A program made the translations under genes and the position numbers. Of a DNA stretch of 22,303 bases, positions 16,150 to 22,303 are shown piece by piece (the stretch's first letter is position 1; each line of letters opens with the position of its first letter). Location: positions 1 through 22,303 of the forward strand of contig JAKAAV010000001.1 in the NCBI GenBank assembly GCA_021802185.1, written 5' to 3'. This stretch comes from Chloroflexota bacterium. GTDB taxonomy: Bacteria > Chloroflexota > Limnocylindria > Limnocylindrales > CSP1-4. The notes under the pieces were generated by a model. That model did no database searches, had not been told where the DNA came from, and saw nothing but the letters and a program-made list of their open reading frames with translations.

Positions 16150-17049
16150 CTACTTCAGCCCCGAATGCAGGAAGCTCTCGATGAACTGGCGCTGGAAGAC
16201 CAGGAACAGGACCAGGAGGGGCCCGACCACGATCAGCGTTCCCGCAGTCACGAGCGGCCACTGCGCCCCGATCTCACCGAGCTGGGTGAAGACGGCGAGG
16301 CCGACCGTGAGCGGGCGGCTGTTCGTGCTGTTCGTCACGACGAGCGGCCACAGGAAATCGTTCCAGTGGAAGCTGATCGACGAGAGGGCGAACGCGACCA
16401 TCGCGGGCCGTGCCGGGGGGATGTACACGTGCCACAGCGTCTGCAGCCAGTTCGCCCCATCGACCCGCGCCGCATCGTCGAGGTCGCGCGGCACGGTCTT
16501 GAACGTCTGCCGCATCAGGAAGACGCCGAAGGCCGAGCCGAAGTACGGGAGCATGACGGCCACGAGCGTGTCGAAGAGGTGCAGCTGGCGGATCGTCGAG
16601 TAGTTGGGGACGATCAGCGCGCTCGAGGGGACCATGAGCTGGAGCAGGATGAGGAAGAAGAGCAGGTTCTGTCCGCGGAACCGGTAGCGTGCGAATGCGT
16701 AGCCAGCCAGGCTGATGGTCACCAGCTGCACGACGAGGATGCCGGCGACGATGAGAATCGTGTTGACGTAGTACTGCGCGAACGGCGCGATCTGGAACGC
16801 CTGCGCGTAGTTCGAGAGGGTCGGTTTCGACCCCCACCACAGGTTGCTCGCGGTGATGGGCTCGTCCGGTGAATGCACGGACACGGCCATCGCCCAGATC
16901 AGCGGCACCGCCCATCCGATGGCGACGATTGCCAGCACCACGACGCCACTCGCGTCGAGCAGCCGGAACCGGTGCAGCCGCACCGACAGTCGCCCGGCGG
17001 CGGATCCCCGCGGCAGCGGAGACGACGGCGAGGCGAGGCTGCTACTCAT
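16150..17049 (-). CDS. ABC sugar/glycerol-3-phosphate importer, permease (UgpE/MalG type)
   Basis: 299 residues with six predicted helices. The cytoplasmic EAA loop (DDAARVDGANWLQTLWHVYI, then PPARPA) docks on the ATPase. LVPNYxxI-like sequence (IVPNYSTIRQLHLFDTLVAV), SAFGVFLMRQTFKTVPRDL and the WNDFLWPLVV motif are typical of MalG/UgpE-type CUT1 permeases. The start overlaps the end of the partner permease by 8 bp. It is the last gene of the operon and ends convergent with the diguanylate cyclase gene, 102 bp away. Confidence 0.92.
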   Translation of the reverse strand: MSSSLASPSSPLPRGSAAGRLSVRLHRFRLLDASGVVVLAIVAIGWAVPLIWAMAVSVHSPDEPITASNLWWGSKPTLSNYAQAFQIAPFAQYYVNTILIVAGILVVQLVTISLAGYAFARYRFRGQNLLFFLILLQLMVPSSALIVPNYSTIRQLHLFDTLVAVMLPYFGSAFGVFLMRQTFKTVPRDLDDAARVDGANWLQTLWHVYIPPARPAMVAFALSSISFHWNDFLWPLVVTNSTNSRPLTVGLAVFTQLGEIGAQWPLVTAGTLIVVGPLLVLFLVFQRQFIESFLHSGLK

Positions 17050-17953
17050 ACGTGGCCCGCCGCTCGAGGTGCGAGAAGTTGACGACGGTGAAGATGAGCA
17101 GCACCGCGATCAGGATGACGCTCATCGCGCTCGCCTTGCCGAGATCGAAGAAGCTGAAGAGCGTCTGCCAGATGTCGAACAGGAGCATCGTCGTGGCGTT
17201 GGTTGGCCCACCGCCCGTCATGATGTAGGTCTGGTCGACCGTCTCGAAGCCGTTGACAACCGCGATCGTGGTGACGAAGAGGGTCATGCCCGCCAGGAGC
17301 GGGAGCGTGATGTGGCGCACCGTCTGGATCGCCGAGGCGCCATCGAGTTCGGCCGCCTCGAAGATCTCGCGCGAGAGTCCCTGCAGCCCGGCCAGGTAGA
17401 AGATCATGAAGTAGCCGGTCTGCTTCCAGACGCCGACGACCATGAGGGCGAACAGCGCGAGGTCCGAGCTCCCGAGCCAGTTCTGGCCGGGAAGGTGCAG
17501 GATGCCGAGGAAGACGTTGACGAGGCCATAGCCCGGCGCGTACATGAAGAGCCAGATCGTCGCGGCGCTGACCATCGGCAGGATGGCCGGGTAGAAGAAT
17601 GCCAGGCGGAACAGGCCAAGCGCGCGCAATCGGCGGTTGAGGGCGAGCGCGATGACGAGGGCCAGCGCGACGCTGATCGGCACCGTGACGATCACGTAGA
17701 TGACGGTGTTGAAGAGGACCTGCCGGAAGGCCGGGTCCGCGAACAACGCGGCGTAGTTGCCGAGCCCGGTGAACTGCGGCACCTGGACGGCCTCGTTCTG
17801 GAGGAACAGGCTGTCGTACGCGACACGCACCGTCGGCCAGAGCGTGAACACCGCGACGAAGAAGCCCGTCGGCAGCACGAGCAGATAGGGAAGGACGGCG
17901 GCCCCGCTCCGAGGCCGCCGTCCGAGCCGGGAGACGCGCTGCGGCCTCCCCAC
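17042..17953 (-). CDS. ABC sugar/glycerol-3-phosphate importer, permease (UgpA/MalF type)
   Basis: 303 residues. The N-terminal helix (LLVLPTGFFVAVFTLWPTVR) is followed by the periplasmic stretch FTGLGNYAALFADPAF and NTVIYVIVTVPISVALALVI, standard for CUT1-family UgpA/MalF-like permeases. The EAA loop is FEAAELDGASAIQTVRHITL with PLL. GFETVDQTYIMTGGGPTNAT is the conserved late periplasmic loop. GTG start at 17951-17953, three bases after the binding-protein stop. It forms the membrane channel with the downstream permease. Confidence 0.93.
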   Translation of the reverse strand: MGRPQRVSRLGRRPRSGAAVLPYLLVLPTGFFVAVFTLWPTVRVAYDSLFLQNEAVQVPQFTGLGNYAALFADPAFRQVLFNTVIYVIVTVPISVALALVIALALNRRLRALGLFRLAFFYPAILPMVSAATIWLFMYAPGYGLVNVFLGILHLPGQNWLGSSDLALFALMVVGVWKQTGYFMIFYLAGLQGLSREIFEAAELDGASAIQTVRHITLPLLAGMTLFVTTIAVVNGFETVDQTYIMTGGGPTNATTMLLFDIWQTLFSFFDLGKASAMSVILIAVLLIFTVVNFSHLERRATYE

Positions 17954-17956
17954 GGA

Positions 17957-19267
17957 TCAGTTCTTGAACGCCGACAGGAGCTGCGTCGCCTGCTGCTGGG
18001 CCGACTGAAGCGCGGACGAGGGATCGCTCTTGCCCGTCAGCACGGCCTGCACGGCGTCGCCCAGGAACTTCTGGACCTGCGCGTTGTCGTGGGCAGAAAG
18101 TTCCGCCTTCGCGTACTTGAGGCCATCGGGTGCGACCGACGCCTGTGGCGTCTTGGCGAGGTAGGCCTTCATGGCCGCTGTCTGGTAGGCGGCCGGGCTC
18201 GCGGCGATGTAGCCGGTGTGCATGCTCCAGTCAGCCTGGATGTCGTTCGACGACATGAACTGGATGAACTTCCACGCAGCGGCCTGGTGGTCGGCCGGGA
18301 TGCCCTTCAGCATGTACAGGTTGCCGCCCCCGGTCGGCGCACCGAAGCCCTGCTCACCCACGGTGTAGCTCACGCCGACGTTGAACTTCGCCTGCTTCAG
18401 GATGTTGGCCAGGGATCCGCTCGAGTGCCAGATCATGGCCGCCTTGCCGGCCACGAAGTCGTTGGGCATGTTGGCCCACTGCAGAATCCCCGACGGCATC
18501 ACGTGGTACTTCGCGGAGAGGTCGGCGAAGTCCTGCAGCGCGCTGACGACCTGCGGCGTGTCGAAGCTGACCTGGTTGGGGGCCGAACCCACCACGTTCG
18601 ATCCGTTGCCGATCACGAACGACTGGAACAGCCAGTACGGGATGCCATCCGAGGAGATCTCGATGCCCCACGTGCTGCCGTCCGGCTTGGTGAGCTTCTG
18701 CGCGTCCGCCACCATCTCCTGGTAGTTGGCGGGACCCTTGCTCGGGTCGAGGCCCGCCGCCTGGAACATGTCCTTGTTGTAGTAGAGGACCGGGGTGGAG
18801 CGCTGGAACGGCAGGCTCCAGACGTGCCCCTGGTAGCGCGAGTTGGCGAGAAACGCCGGGTAGAAGCCGTTCAGGTAGTTGTTGCCGCCGGCGGCCGCGA
18901 TCTGGCTGTCCAGCGGCTGGATGGCGTTCGAGTCCACGAGCGAGTACAGGTCCGTCGAGAGCATCACCGCCACGTCCGGTGGCGTCCCGCCGCCCTTGAT
19001 GGTCGTCTCGATCTTCGTCAGGGTGTCCGGATACCCGCCCGACAGGACGGGCTTGACGGTGATCCCGGGGTTCTGCTGCTCGAACTTGCTGATGTATCCG
19101 TCGATCAGCTGGGTGATCGGACCGGGCACGGCGACCGGATAGTAGAACGTCAGTGCCACGGCACTCGGCGCCGCTGTGGCGGCGGATCCGCCACAGGCCG
19201 AGAGCGTTGCCGCAAGGACGGCGGTCGCGGACGCGGCGAGCAAGCGCCGCCACTGCTCAGCAATCAC
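17957..19267 (-). CDS. ABC importer substrate-binding lipoprotein (UgpB-like)
   Basis: 436 residues. Signal peptide with lipobox LSAC (lipid on Cys25), so it is anchored outside the cytoplasmic membrane. The mature protein is a type 1 extracellular solute-binding protein: ISKFEQQNPGITVKPVLSGG, PPDVAVMLSTDLYSLVDSNA, and LPFQRSTPVLYYNKDMFQAA with GLDP, which resemble UgpB and its sn-glycerol-3-phosphate/glycerophosphodiester relatives; oligosaccharides are possible. The GTG start (19265-19267) is well supported by AAGGAGGAGG (complement of 19276-19285) 8 nt upstream. Two permeases follow at once. No ATPase gene is in the operon. A HAD phosphatase lies 119 bp upstream on the same strand. Confidence 0.92.
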   Translation of the reverse strand: MIAEQWRRLLAASATAVLAATLSACGGSAATAAPSAVALTFYYPVAVPGPITQLIDGYISKFEQQNPGITVKPVLSGGYPDTLTKIETTIKGGGTPPDVAVMLSTDLYSLVDSNAIQPLDSQIAAAGGNNYLNGFYPAFLANSRYQGHVWSLPFQRSTPVLYYNKDMFQAAGLDPSKGPANYQEMVADAQKLTKPDGSTWGIEISSDGIPYWLFQSFVIGNGSNVVGSAPNQVSFDTPQVVSALQDFADLSAKYHVMPSGILQWANMPNDFVAGKAAMIWHSSGSLANILKQAKFNVGVSYTVGEQGFGAPTGGGNLYMLKGIPADHQAAAWKFIQFMSSNDIQADWSMHTGYIAASPAAYQTAAMKAYLAKTPQASVAPDGLKYAKAELSAHDNAQVQKFLGDAVQAVLTGKSDPSSALQSAQQQATQLLSAFKN

Positions 19268-19386
19268 GGTTCTGTCCTCCTCCTTCAGGGTCGCAAATCA
19301 CACGCGGGGATCGTCCCGCGCCGAACCCACCGAGCTCGCGGCGCCCTCCTTTCCGGTTCCGCGCGGAGCGGGGAATCCGCGGATCC

Positions 19387-20145
19387 CTAGCCGACCGCCA
19401 GCCCTCCACGCCTGTCGACCGCGGACCGTCCGACGGCTCGCACCCAGCCGTACAGCTGCGGCAGCACTTCCTCGATCGTTGCCCCCGCGATCGAGCAGGC
19501 ACCCGGGATCCATCTCCAGGGATTGATGTACGTCGTGAACCAGCCGCGCCCGAGCGCCGGCTCGATGTCGTTACGGTAGTGGTCCCCGACGCTCATCACG
19601 TGGTCTGGGTGCAGGATGCTGATCCAGCCATCCACCAGCTCGACGAACCGACCGGGCTTGCTCGCGTCACTGGCGATGGCGTCGAGGTATCCGGCGAGCC
19701 CGAGCCGCTCGACGACGGGCTGGACGGATTCCGCGGGGCTGTTGGACGCGAGCACCACCGTGCAGCACGTCCTGCTGAACGCGAGAAACTCCGGCAGACC
19801 GGCAGGCACCTCGAGCTGGAAGTCACCCGCCGCGATGCGGCGCCGGGTTTCCGCGAACGCCTCCTGGCGATGCCGCTCGCTGCCCCCCCGGGCTCTGGCC
19901 AGTTCGGCGACAGCGGCCCAGCCGTCATGGGGAGGCGCGTTCAGGCCCGTGACGTCCCACCGCTCACCGTGAAGCAGAGCGCGCAGCGCGGCCTGGAAGG
20001 GCAGTCGCTCGCCCGGCGGCAACTCCTCGGAAACCAGATGCGCGTAGTGCAGCAGGGGTTCGTCGCCACGCCAGAGCGTGCCATCGAAGTCGAACACCAG
20101 CAGCCCGGGACGCGGTCGATCGCGTACGCGGAATGATTCCGTCAC
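19387..20145 (-). CDS. HAD-superfamily hydrolase (phosphatase)
   Basis: 252 residues. All HAD motifs are visible: DFDGTLW (Asp19 nucleophile, Asp21 acid/base), VVLASNSPAE (motif II Ser), SKPGRF (motif III Lys) and SVGDHYRNDIEPALGRGWFT (motif IV). A helical cap lies between motif I and II. It removes phosphate from a small cytoplasmic metabolite. Its position ahead of a Ugp-like importer makes an imported phosphorylated sugar or polyol (for example glycerol phosphate) a reasonable guess, nothing more. GTG start at 20143-20145 without a clear ribosome site. The 119-bp gap to the binding-protein gene allows either one operon or an extra promoter. Confidence 0.85.
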   Translation of the reverse strand: MTESFRVRDRPRPGLLVFDFDGTLWRGDEPLLHYAHLVSEELPPGERLPFQAALRALLHGERWDVTGLNAPPHDGWAAVAELARARGGSERHRQEAFAETRRRIAAGDFQLEVPAGLPEFLAFSRTCCTVVLASNSPAESVQPVVERLGLAGYLDAIASDASKPGRFVELVDGWISILHPDHVMSVGDHYRNDIEPALGRGWFTTYINPWRWIPGACSIAGATIEEVLPQLYGWVRAVGRSAVDRRGGLAVG

Positions 20146-20477
20146 CCGGAAGTCGATGTCGCGAAGGCTGCCGACGCGGAAATCGTGTTCCCTCCAGCTT
20201 CCTGCTCGTCCCGCTCAGGCTACCACTCGCCGAGTTCGACGCCGCCACGTCCGCGCCTCCCTGTTCGCGGGAGCGGCAGGCATGGCGCGGCCTGGTCGCA
20301 CGCCTCCCCGGGACGCGCACCAGCCGGCGCGTCGGCGCGGCAACCATGCCGCCCGGCGCGTCACATCACTGTGATGGAACCGGCCACCTGGCGCAGCGAA
20401 CGGACCAGGGCCGACACGACGATCCGGATCGGCGCGCGGGGCACCGCGTCCCCGCTTGCCGCACGTCCGGACCCGGA
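20146..20477. other. Intergenic region between HAD and hemerythrin genes
   Basis: 332 bp, both neighbours on the minus strand. No supported gene. A perfect 6-bp inverted repeat CATCAC-T-GTGATG lies at 20364-20376 and could be a regulator site for the HAD/importer operon. No clear promoter hexamers seen. Confidence 0.45.
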
Positions 20478-20975
20478 TCAGGCGAGGGCGGCCTCCTTCG
20501 TCTCGAGCGCATCGATGATCGCCGCGAGCTGCGCCTCAGTCAGCTCGTGCTCGAGGATCGGCGTGTACATCTCCTCTTCCGCGAGATGCACCTTGAGCAG
20601 TGCGTACAGGTGGTACAGCATCCGCCGCACCTCCATGAGCCACGGCGTCCCCGGCCCGGACCGGCCGGTTGCCGGGGTGCTCGCCAGCTGGCTCATCGAG
20701 CTCAGCAGGCGCCGGATCTGGTCGTGTTCCCGCGACAGGGGCGACATCGAATGGCGATTCTGGAGAAGCCGCTCGAACGCGGGATAGAGGGTCTCCTGCA
20801 CCGCGGACACGTGGGGCAGGAGCTCGGCGGTCAGGAAGGCATGCTCCTCCCCCAGCCGCTTCTGAACGGCCTCTCGCGAAAGGGTGCCCGCTTCGTCCGC
20901 GATCACGCGCAGGTCGTCCACATGTGGCATGAGCCGAGTGTGCTCGGCGCAGAGCCGGTCGGTCAGCGGGCCCAT
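20478..20975 (-). CDS. Hemerythrin-like HHE-domain protein
   Basis: 165 residues from ATG 20973-20975, supported by GGGAGAGG just upstream on the minus strand (the frame stays open further but without a better site). Helical histidine/carboxylate motifs fit a hemerythrin HHE cation-binding domain: CAEHTRLMPHVDDLRV, TAELLPHVSAVQETLYPAFE, LSREHDQIRRLLSSM and LYALLKVHLAEEEMYTPILE. The paired HxxxE/H residues would hold a di-iron site that binds O2 or senses O2, NO or iron. It is soluble and cytoplasmic. It is divergent from the ArsR-DsrE-TusA operon, so the two may share control. Confidence 0.85.
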   Translation of the reverse strand: MGPLTDRLCAEHTRLMPHVDDLRVIADEAGTLSREAVQKRLGEEHAFLTAELLPHVSAVQETLYPAFERLLQNRHSMSPLSREHDQIRRLLSSMSQLASTPATGRSGPGTPWLMEVRRMLYHLYALLKVHLAEEEMYTPILEHELTEAQLAAIIDALETKEAALA

Positions 20976-21323
20976 TTCCTCTCCCTTCGGTTTCGAGTCC
21001 GAGGCCTGCCGATCGACGCCAGACCTGGTCGCGCGGTGGTGCTCAGGACAGCCACCGACAACCCGCCCTGCCGCGGTGGCCGCGAGACTGGCGCCAGCCT
21101 CATGCGGATTCCGTCTGCAACAGAAGGGCCGGAGGTGGCCAATCGAGGGGCCGATCGTCAGGGCTGAAGGACGCGGGAGCGGCGATGACAGGCGATCGCG
21201 ATCTCGACCGGCGGACCGCACGGTCGGGCTCCGCGCGGCACTCGACCGACATGCCGGATGGACGTGCGAATTGAGGCATACCGTACTAGTGCGCATGTGC
21301 GCATATCGGGATACTCGGGCCCG
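20976..21323. other. Divergent regulatory region, hemerythrin / arsR
   Basis: 348 bp. It should hold promoters for both directions. The only clear structure is the palindrome next to arsR at 21290-21303. An in-frame ATG at 21258 would extend ArsR by 22 residues through this palindrome and is judged unlikely. Confidence 0.5.
21289..21304. promoter_or_regulatory. Candidate ArsR operator
   Basis: TGCGCA-TG-TGCGCA (21290-21303) is an inverted repeat of two self-palindromic hexamers; it is also a tandem GTGCGCAT x2 (21289-21304). It ends 19 bp before the ArsR ATG. ArsR-family repressors commonly bind such AT-flanked palindromes overlapping their own promoter. Confidence 0.5.
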
Positions 21324-21671
21324 ATGGATGAGATTTCCGCGCTGCAGGCCGACATCCTGAAGACGCTTTCGAACCCACATCGGGTGGAGATCATCGAACG
21401 CCTTGCGCATGACGGCCCGTGCGAGGTCACCCGTCTCGCCGATCTGATCGGGATCAGCCAGCCCAACCTGTCGCAGCACCTGGCAGTGCTGCGCTCGGCC
21501 GGACTCGTCGAGGCCGCCCGGAGCGGGCGGGGCGTCCAGTACCACCTGACGGACCCGGAACTGGCCGAGGCCTGTCGCATGATGCGGCGGATTCTCGCCC
21601 GGAGACTGGCTCGGCTCGGCGCCCTTTCAAGCCGAGTCGACGAGCCGCTTGACGCCCCAATTCCGCTGTGA
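21324..21671 (+). CDS. ArsR-family winged-helix repressor with two cysteines
   Basis: 115 residues. Full ArsR fold: LQADILKTLSNPHRVEIIER, then CEVTRLADLIGISQPNLSQH (recognition helix), LAVLRSAGLVEAARSGRGVQ and YHLTDPELAEACRMMRRILA. There is one cysteine in the first DNA-binding helix region (Cys33) and one in the C-terminal dimer helix (Cys84). That could be a dithiol switch, but the spacing (51) differs from the SqrR/BigR pair. It lacks the ELCVCDL metal box of ArsR/SmtB metal sensors. It overlaps the next gene region by a GTGA and is followed within 11 bp by the DsrE ATG, so it probably represses its own sulfur operon. The 21324 ATG is chosen because it leaves the operator outside the gene. 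Confidence 0.9.
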   Translation: MDEISALQADILKTLSNPHRVEIIERLAHDGPCEVTRLADLIGISQPNLSQHLAVLRSAGLVEAARSGRGVQYHLTDPELAEACRMMRRILARRLARLGALSSRVDEPLDAPIPL

Positions 21672-21682
21672 GGTCGGCGCCG

Positions 21683-22096
21683 ATGGACGACACGATTTCC
21701 CTGGTGCTCTTTTCCGGAACCGACGATCGCCTCCAGGCTGCGGCCGTGATGACCGCGGGGGCGGCCGCACTCGGCAAGACCGTGCATCTCTTCCTGCAGT
21801 ACTGGGCCCTCGACGCATTCCGCGCCGACCGGATCGGCCTGGACCATGGACTGTCTCCGGAGGCTGGGCCGGACGGCGCCGCCGCCGTCGCCGCTGCCGC
21901 AGCGGCGGGGCAGGCAAGCTGGGCCGAGACCCTGCGCCAGGCCAAGGAGATCGGCGCCGTCGACATCCAGGCCTGCTCCCTCTCCATGGACATCCTGAAG
22001 CTCGAGCTCCGCGACCTCGACCCGATGGTCGACGGCGCGGAGGGGGTGACTGCCTTCTACCTGAACGCGGGCGACGGTCCCGTGCTGTTCATCTAG
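21683..22096 (+). CDS. DsrE/DsrF-like sulfur-relay protein
   Basis: 137 residues from ATG 21683, with GAGGT (21670-21674) as ribosome site; an upstream GTG (21668) overlapping the ArsR stop is less likely. The N-terminal strand TISLVLFSGTDDRLQAAAVM, then GAAALGKTVHLFLQYWALDA, and the motif DIQACSLSMDILKLELRDLD mark a DsrE2-like DsrE/F protein. The Cys in ACSLSMD matches the conserved persulfide-carrying cysteine of DsrE2-type proteins, which pass sulfur to TusA. An Ala/Gly-rich insert lies around residues 62-75. It is cytoplasmic or loosely membrane-linked. Lies between arsR and tusA, as expected for sulfur transfer. Confidence 0.85.
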   Translation: MDDTISLVLFSGTDDRLQAAAVMTAGAAALGKTVHLFLQYWALDAFRADRIGLDHGLSPEAGPDGAAAVAAAAAAGQASWAETLRQAKEIGAVDIQACSLSMDILKLELRDLDPMVDGAEGVTAFYLNAGDGPVLFI

Positions 22097-22143
22097 GGGT
22101 CCCGGGAGCGAGCCGCGACACAGGCTCCCGGCGTCCCGACCCC
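22096..22143 (+). terminator. Hairpin between dsrE-like gene and tusA
   Basis: CCGGGAGC (22102-22109) pairs with GCTCCCGG (22124-22131); outside this, GGGGT (22096-22100) can pair with ACCCC (22139-22143). No U-run follows. With the next gene on the same strand, it may be a partial terminator or RNA-stability element. Confidence 0.4.
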
Positions 22144-22203
22144 TGATCGCGCGCCCTGAAATATCGCCCGCAGCAACGGGCGAACAACGCAAAGGAAGCC
22201 TCC

Positions 22204-22303
22204 ATGACGGATCTCGAGATCGCACAGCGCGTGGACGCCAAGGGACTGTCCTGCCCGATGCCGATCGTCAAGACGGCGCAGGCCATCAAGGGCCTCTCGT
22301 CGG
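22204..22303 (+). CDS. tusA: TusA/SirA-family sulfurtransferase, N-terminal part
   Basis: First 33 codons; the gene leaves the right edge. After MTDLEIAQRV comes DAKGLSCPMPIVKTAQAIKG, the TusA signature with the CPMP cysteine that carries a persulfide. TusA-like proteins relay sulfur for tRNA thiolation, molybdenum cofactor synthesis or dissimilatory sulfur oxidation. AAGGAAG (22192-22198) precedes the ATG by 5 nt. With a DsrE-like protein directly upstream, a sulfur-trafficking role is likely, and more genes of the operon are expected beyond the window. Confidence 0.9.
   Translation, partial: MTDLEIAQRVDAKGLSCPMPIVKTAQAIKGLSS

Noticed and set aside
16844..19390. A very long open frame on the plus strand, antisense to the ABC importer
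   Set aside because: It mirrors the codon pattern of the binding-protein and permease genes on the other strand; its product is a charged low-complexity chain with no fold.
21258..21323. Longer ArsR N-terminus from ATG 21258
   Set aside because: The added residues do not match the ArsR fold and would put the palindromic operator inside the gene.

Overview
The window is about 22.3 kb of very GC-rich bacterial DNA with short intergenic gaps. Nothing in it is phage-like and there is no CRISPR array. NiSOD, an unusual VKOR-SDR fusion, an Nramp relative with altered metal-site motifs, a PAS/GAF diguanylate cyclase and an ArsR-DsrE-TusA sulfur module together suggest a soil or freshwater member of the Chloroflexota (Limnocylindria/Ellin6529-like) or possibly a deep actinobacterium. 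This placement is inferred from gene content only; no rRNA or other marker is present.

Left block (1-3192, all minus strand): a compact cluster reads folE (GTP cyclohydrolase I), a GT4 glycosyltransferase, an SMP-30/gluconolactonase-like protein and a GT9 glycosyltransferase that leaves the window. folE/GT4 and SMP-30/GT9 are tightly spaced pairs separated by a 230-bp gap with a small family of palindromic repeats. Middle-left block (3542-9836, plus strand): a 631-residue VKOR-family/SDR fusion with a BON-domain membrane protein, a decayed GT9 fragment, two small unknown proteins, a NUDIX ADP-ribose pyrophosphatase-like hydrolase, a glycine-zipper membrane protein and an Nramp-related transporter.

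Central block (9960-16047): on the minus strand, nickel superoxide dismutase (with a 14-bp perfect terminator-like hairpin that swallows its stop codon) and enolase; on the plus strand, an isoprenylcysteine-methyltransferase-like membrane protein; on the minus strand, tRNA-Gly(TCC); next to it, a remnant of an IS110-type transposase; then a PAS-PAS-GAF-GAF-GGDEF diguanylate cyclase with an intact active site and I-site.

Right block: on the minus strand (20145 to 16150), a HAD phosphatase is followed by a Ugp-like ABC importer (lipoprotein binding protein plus two permeases, no ATPase). From 20478 to the end, a hemerythrin-like protein (minus) diverges from an ArsR-DsrE-TusA operon (plus). The ArsR has two cysteines and a palindromic candidate operator, so a persulfide- or redox-responsive sulfur-trafficking operon is plausible.

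Most genes fall into known families. The least ordinary items are the VKOR-SDR fusion, the Nramp relative with non-canonical metal-site motifs, the ArsR-DsrE-TusA/hemerythrin divergon, the 21-nt palindromic repeats at 1133-1248, and the two mutually exclusive hairpins upstream of the diguanylate cyclase.
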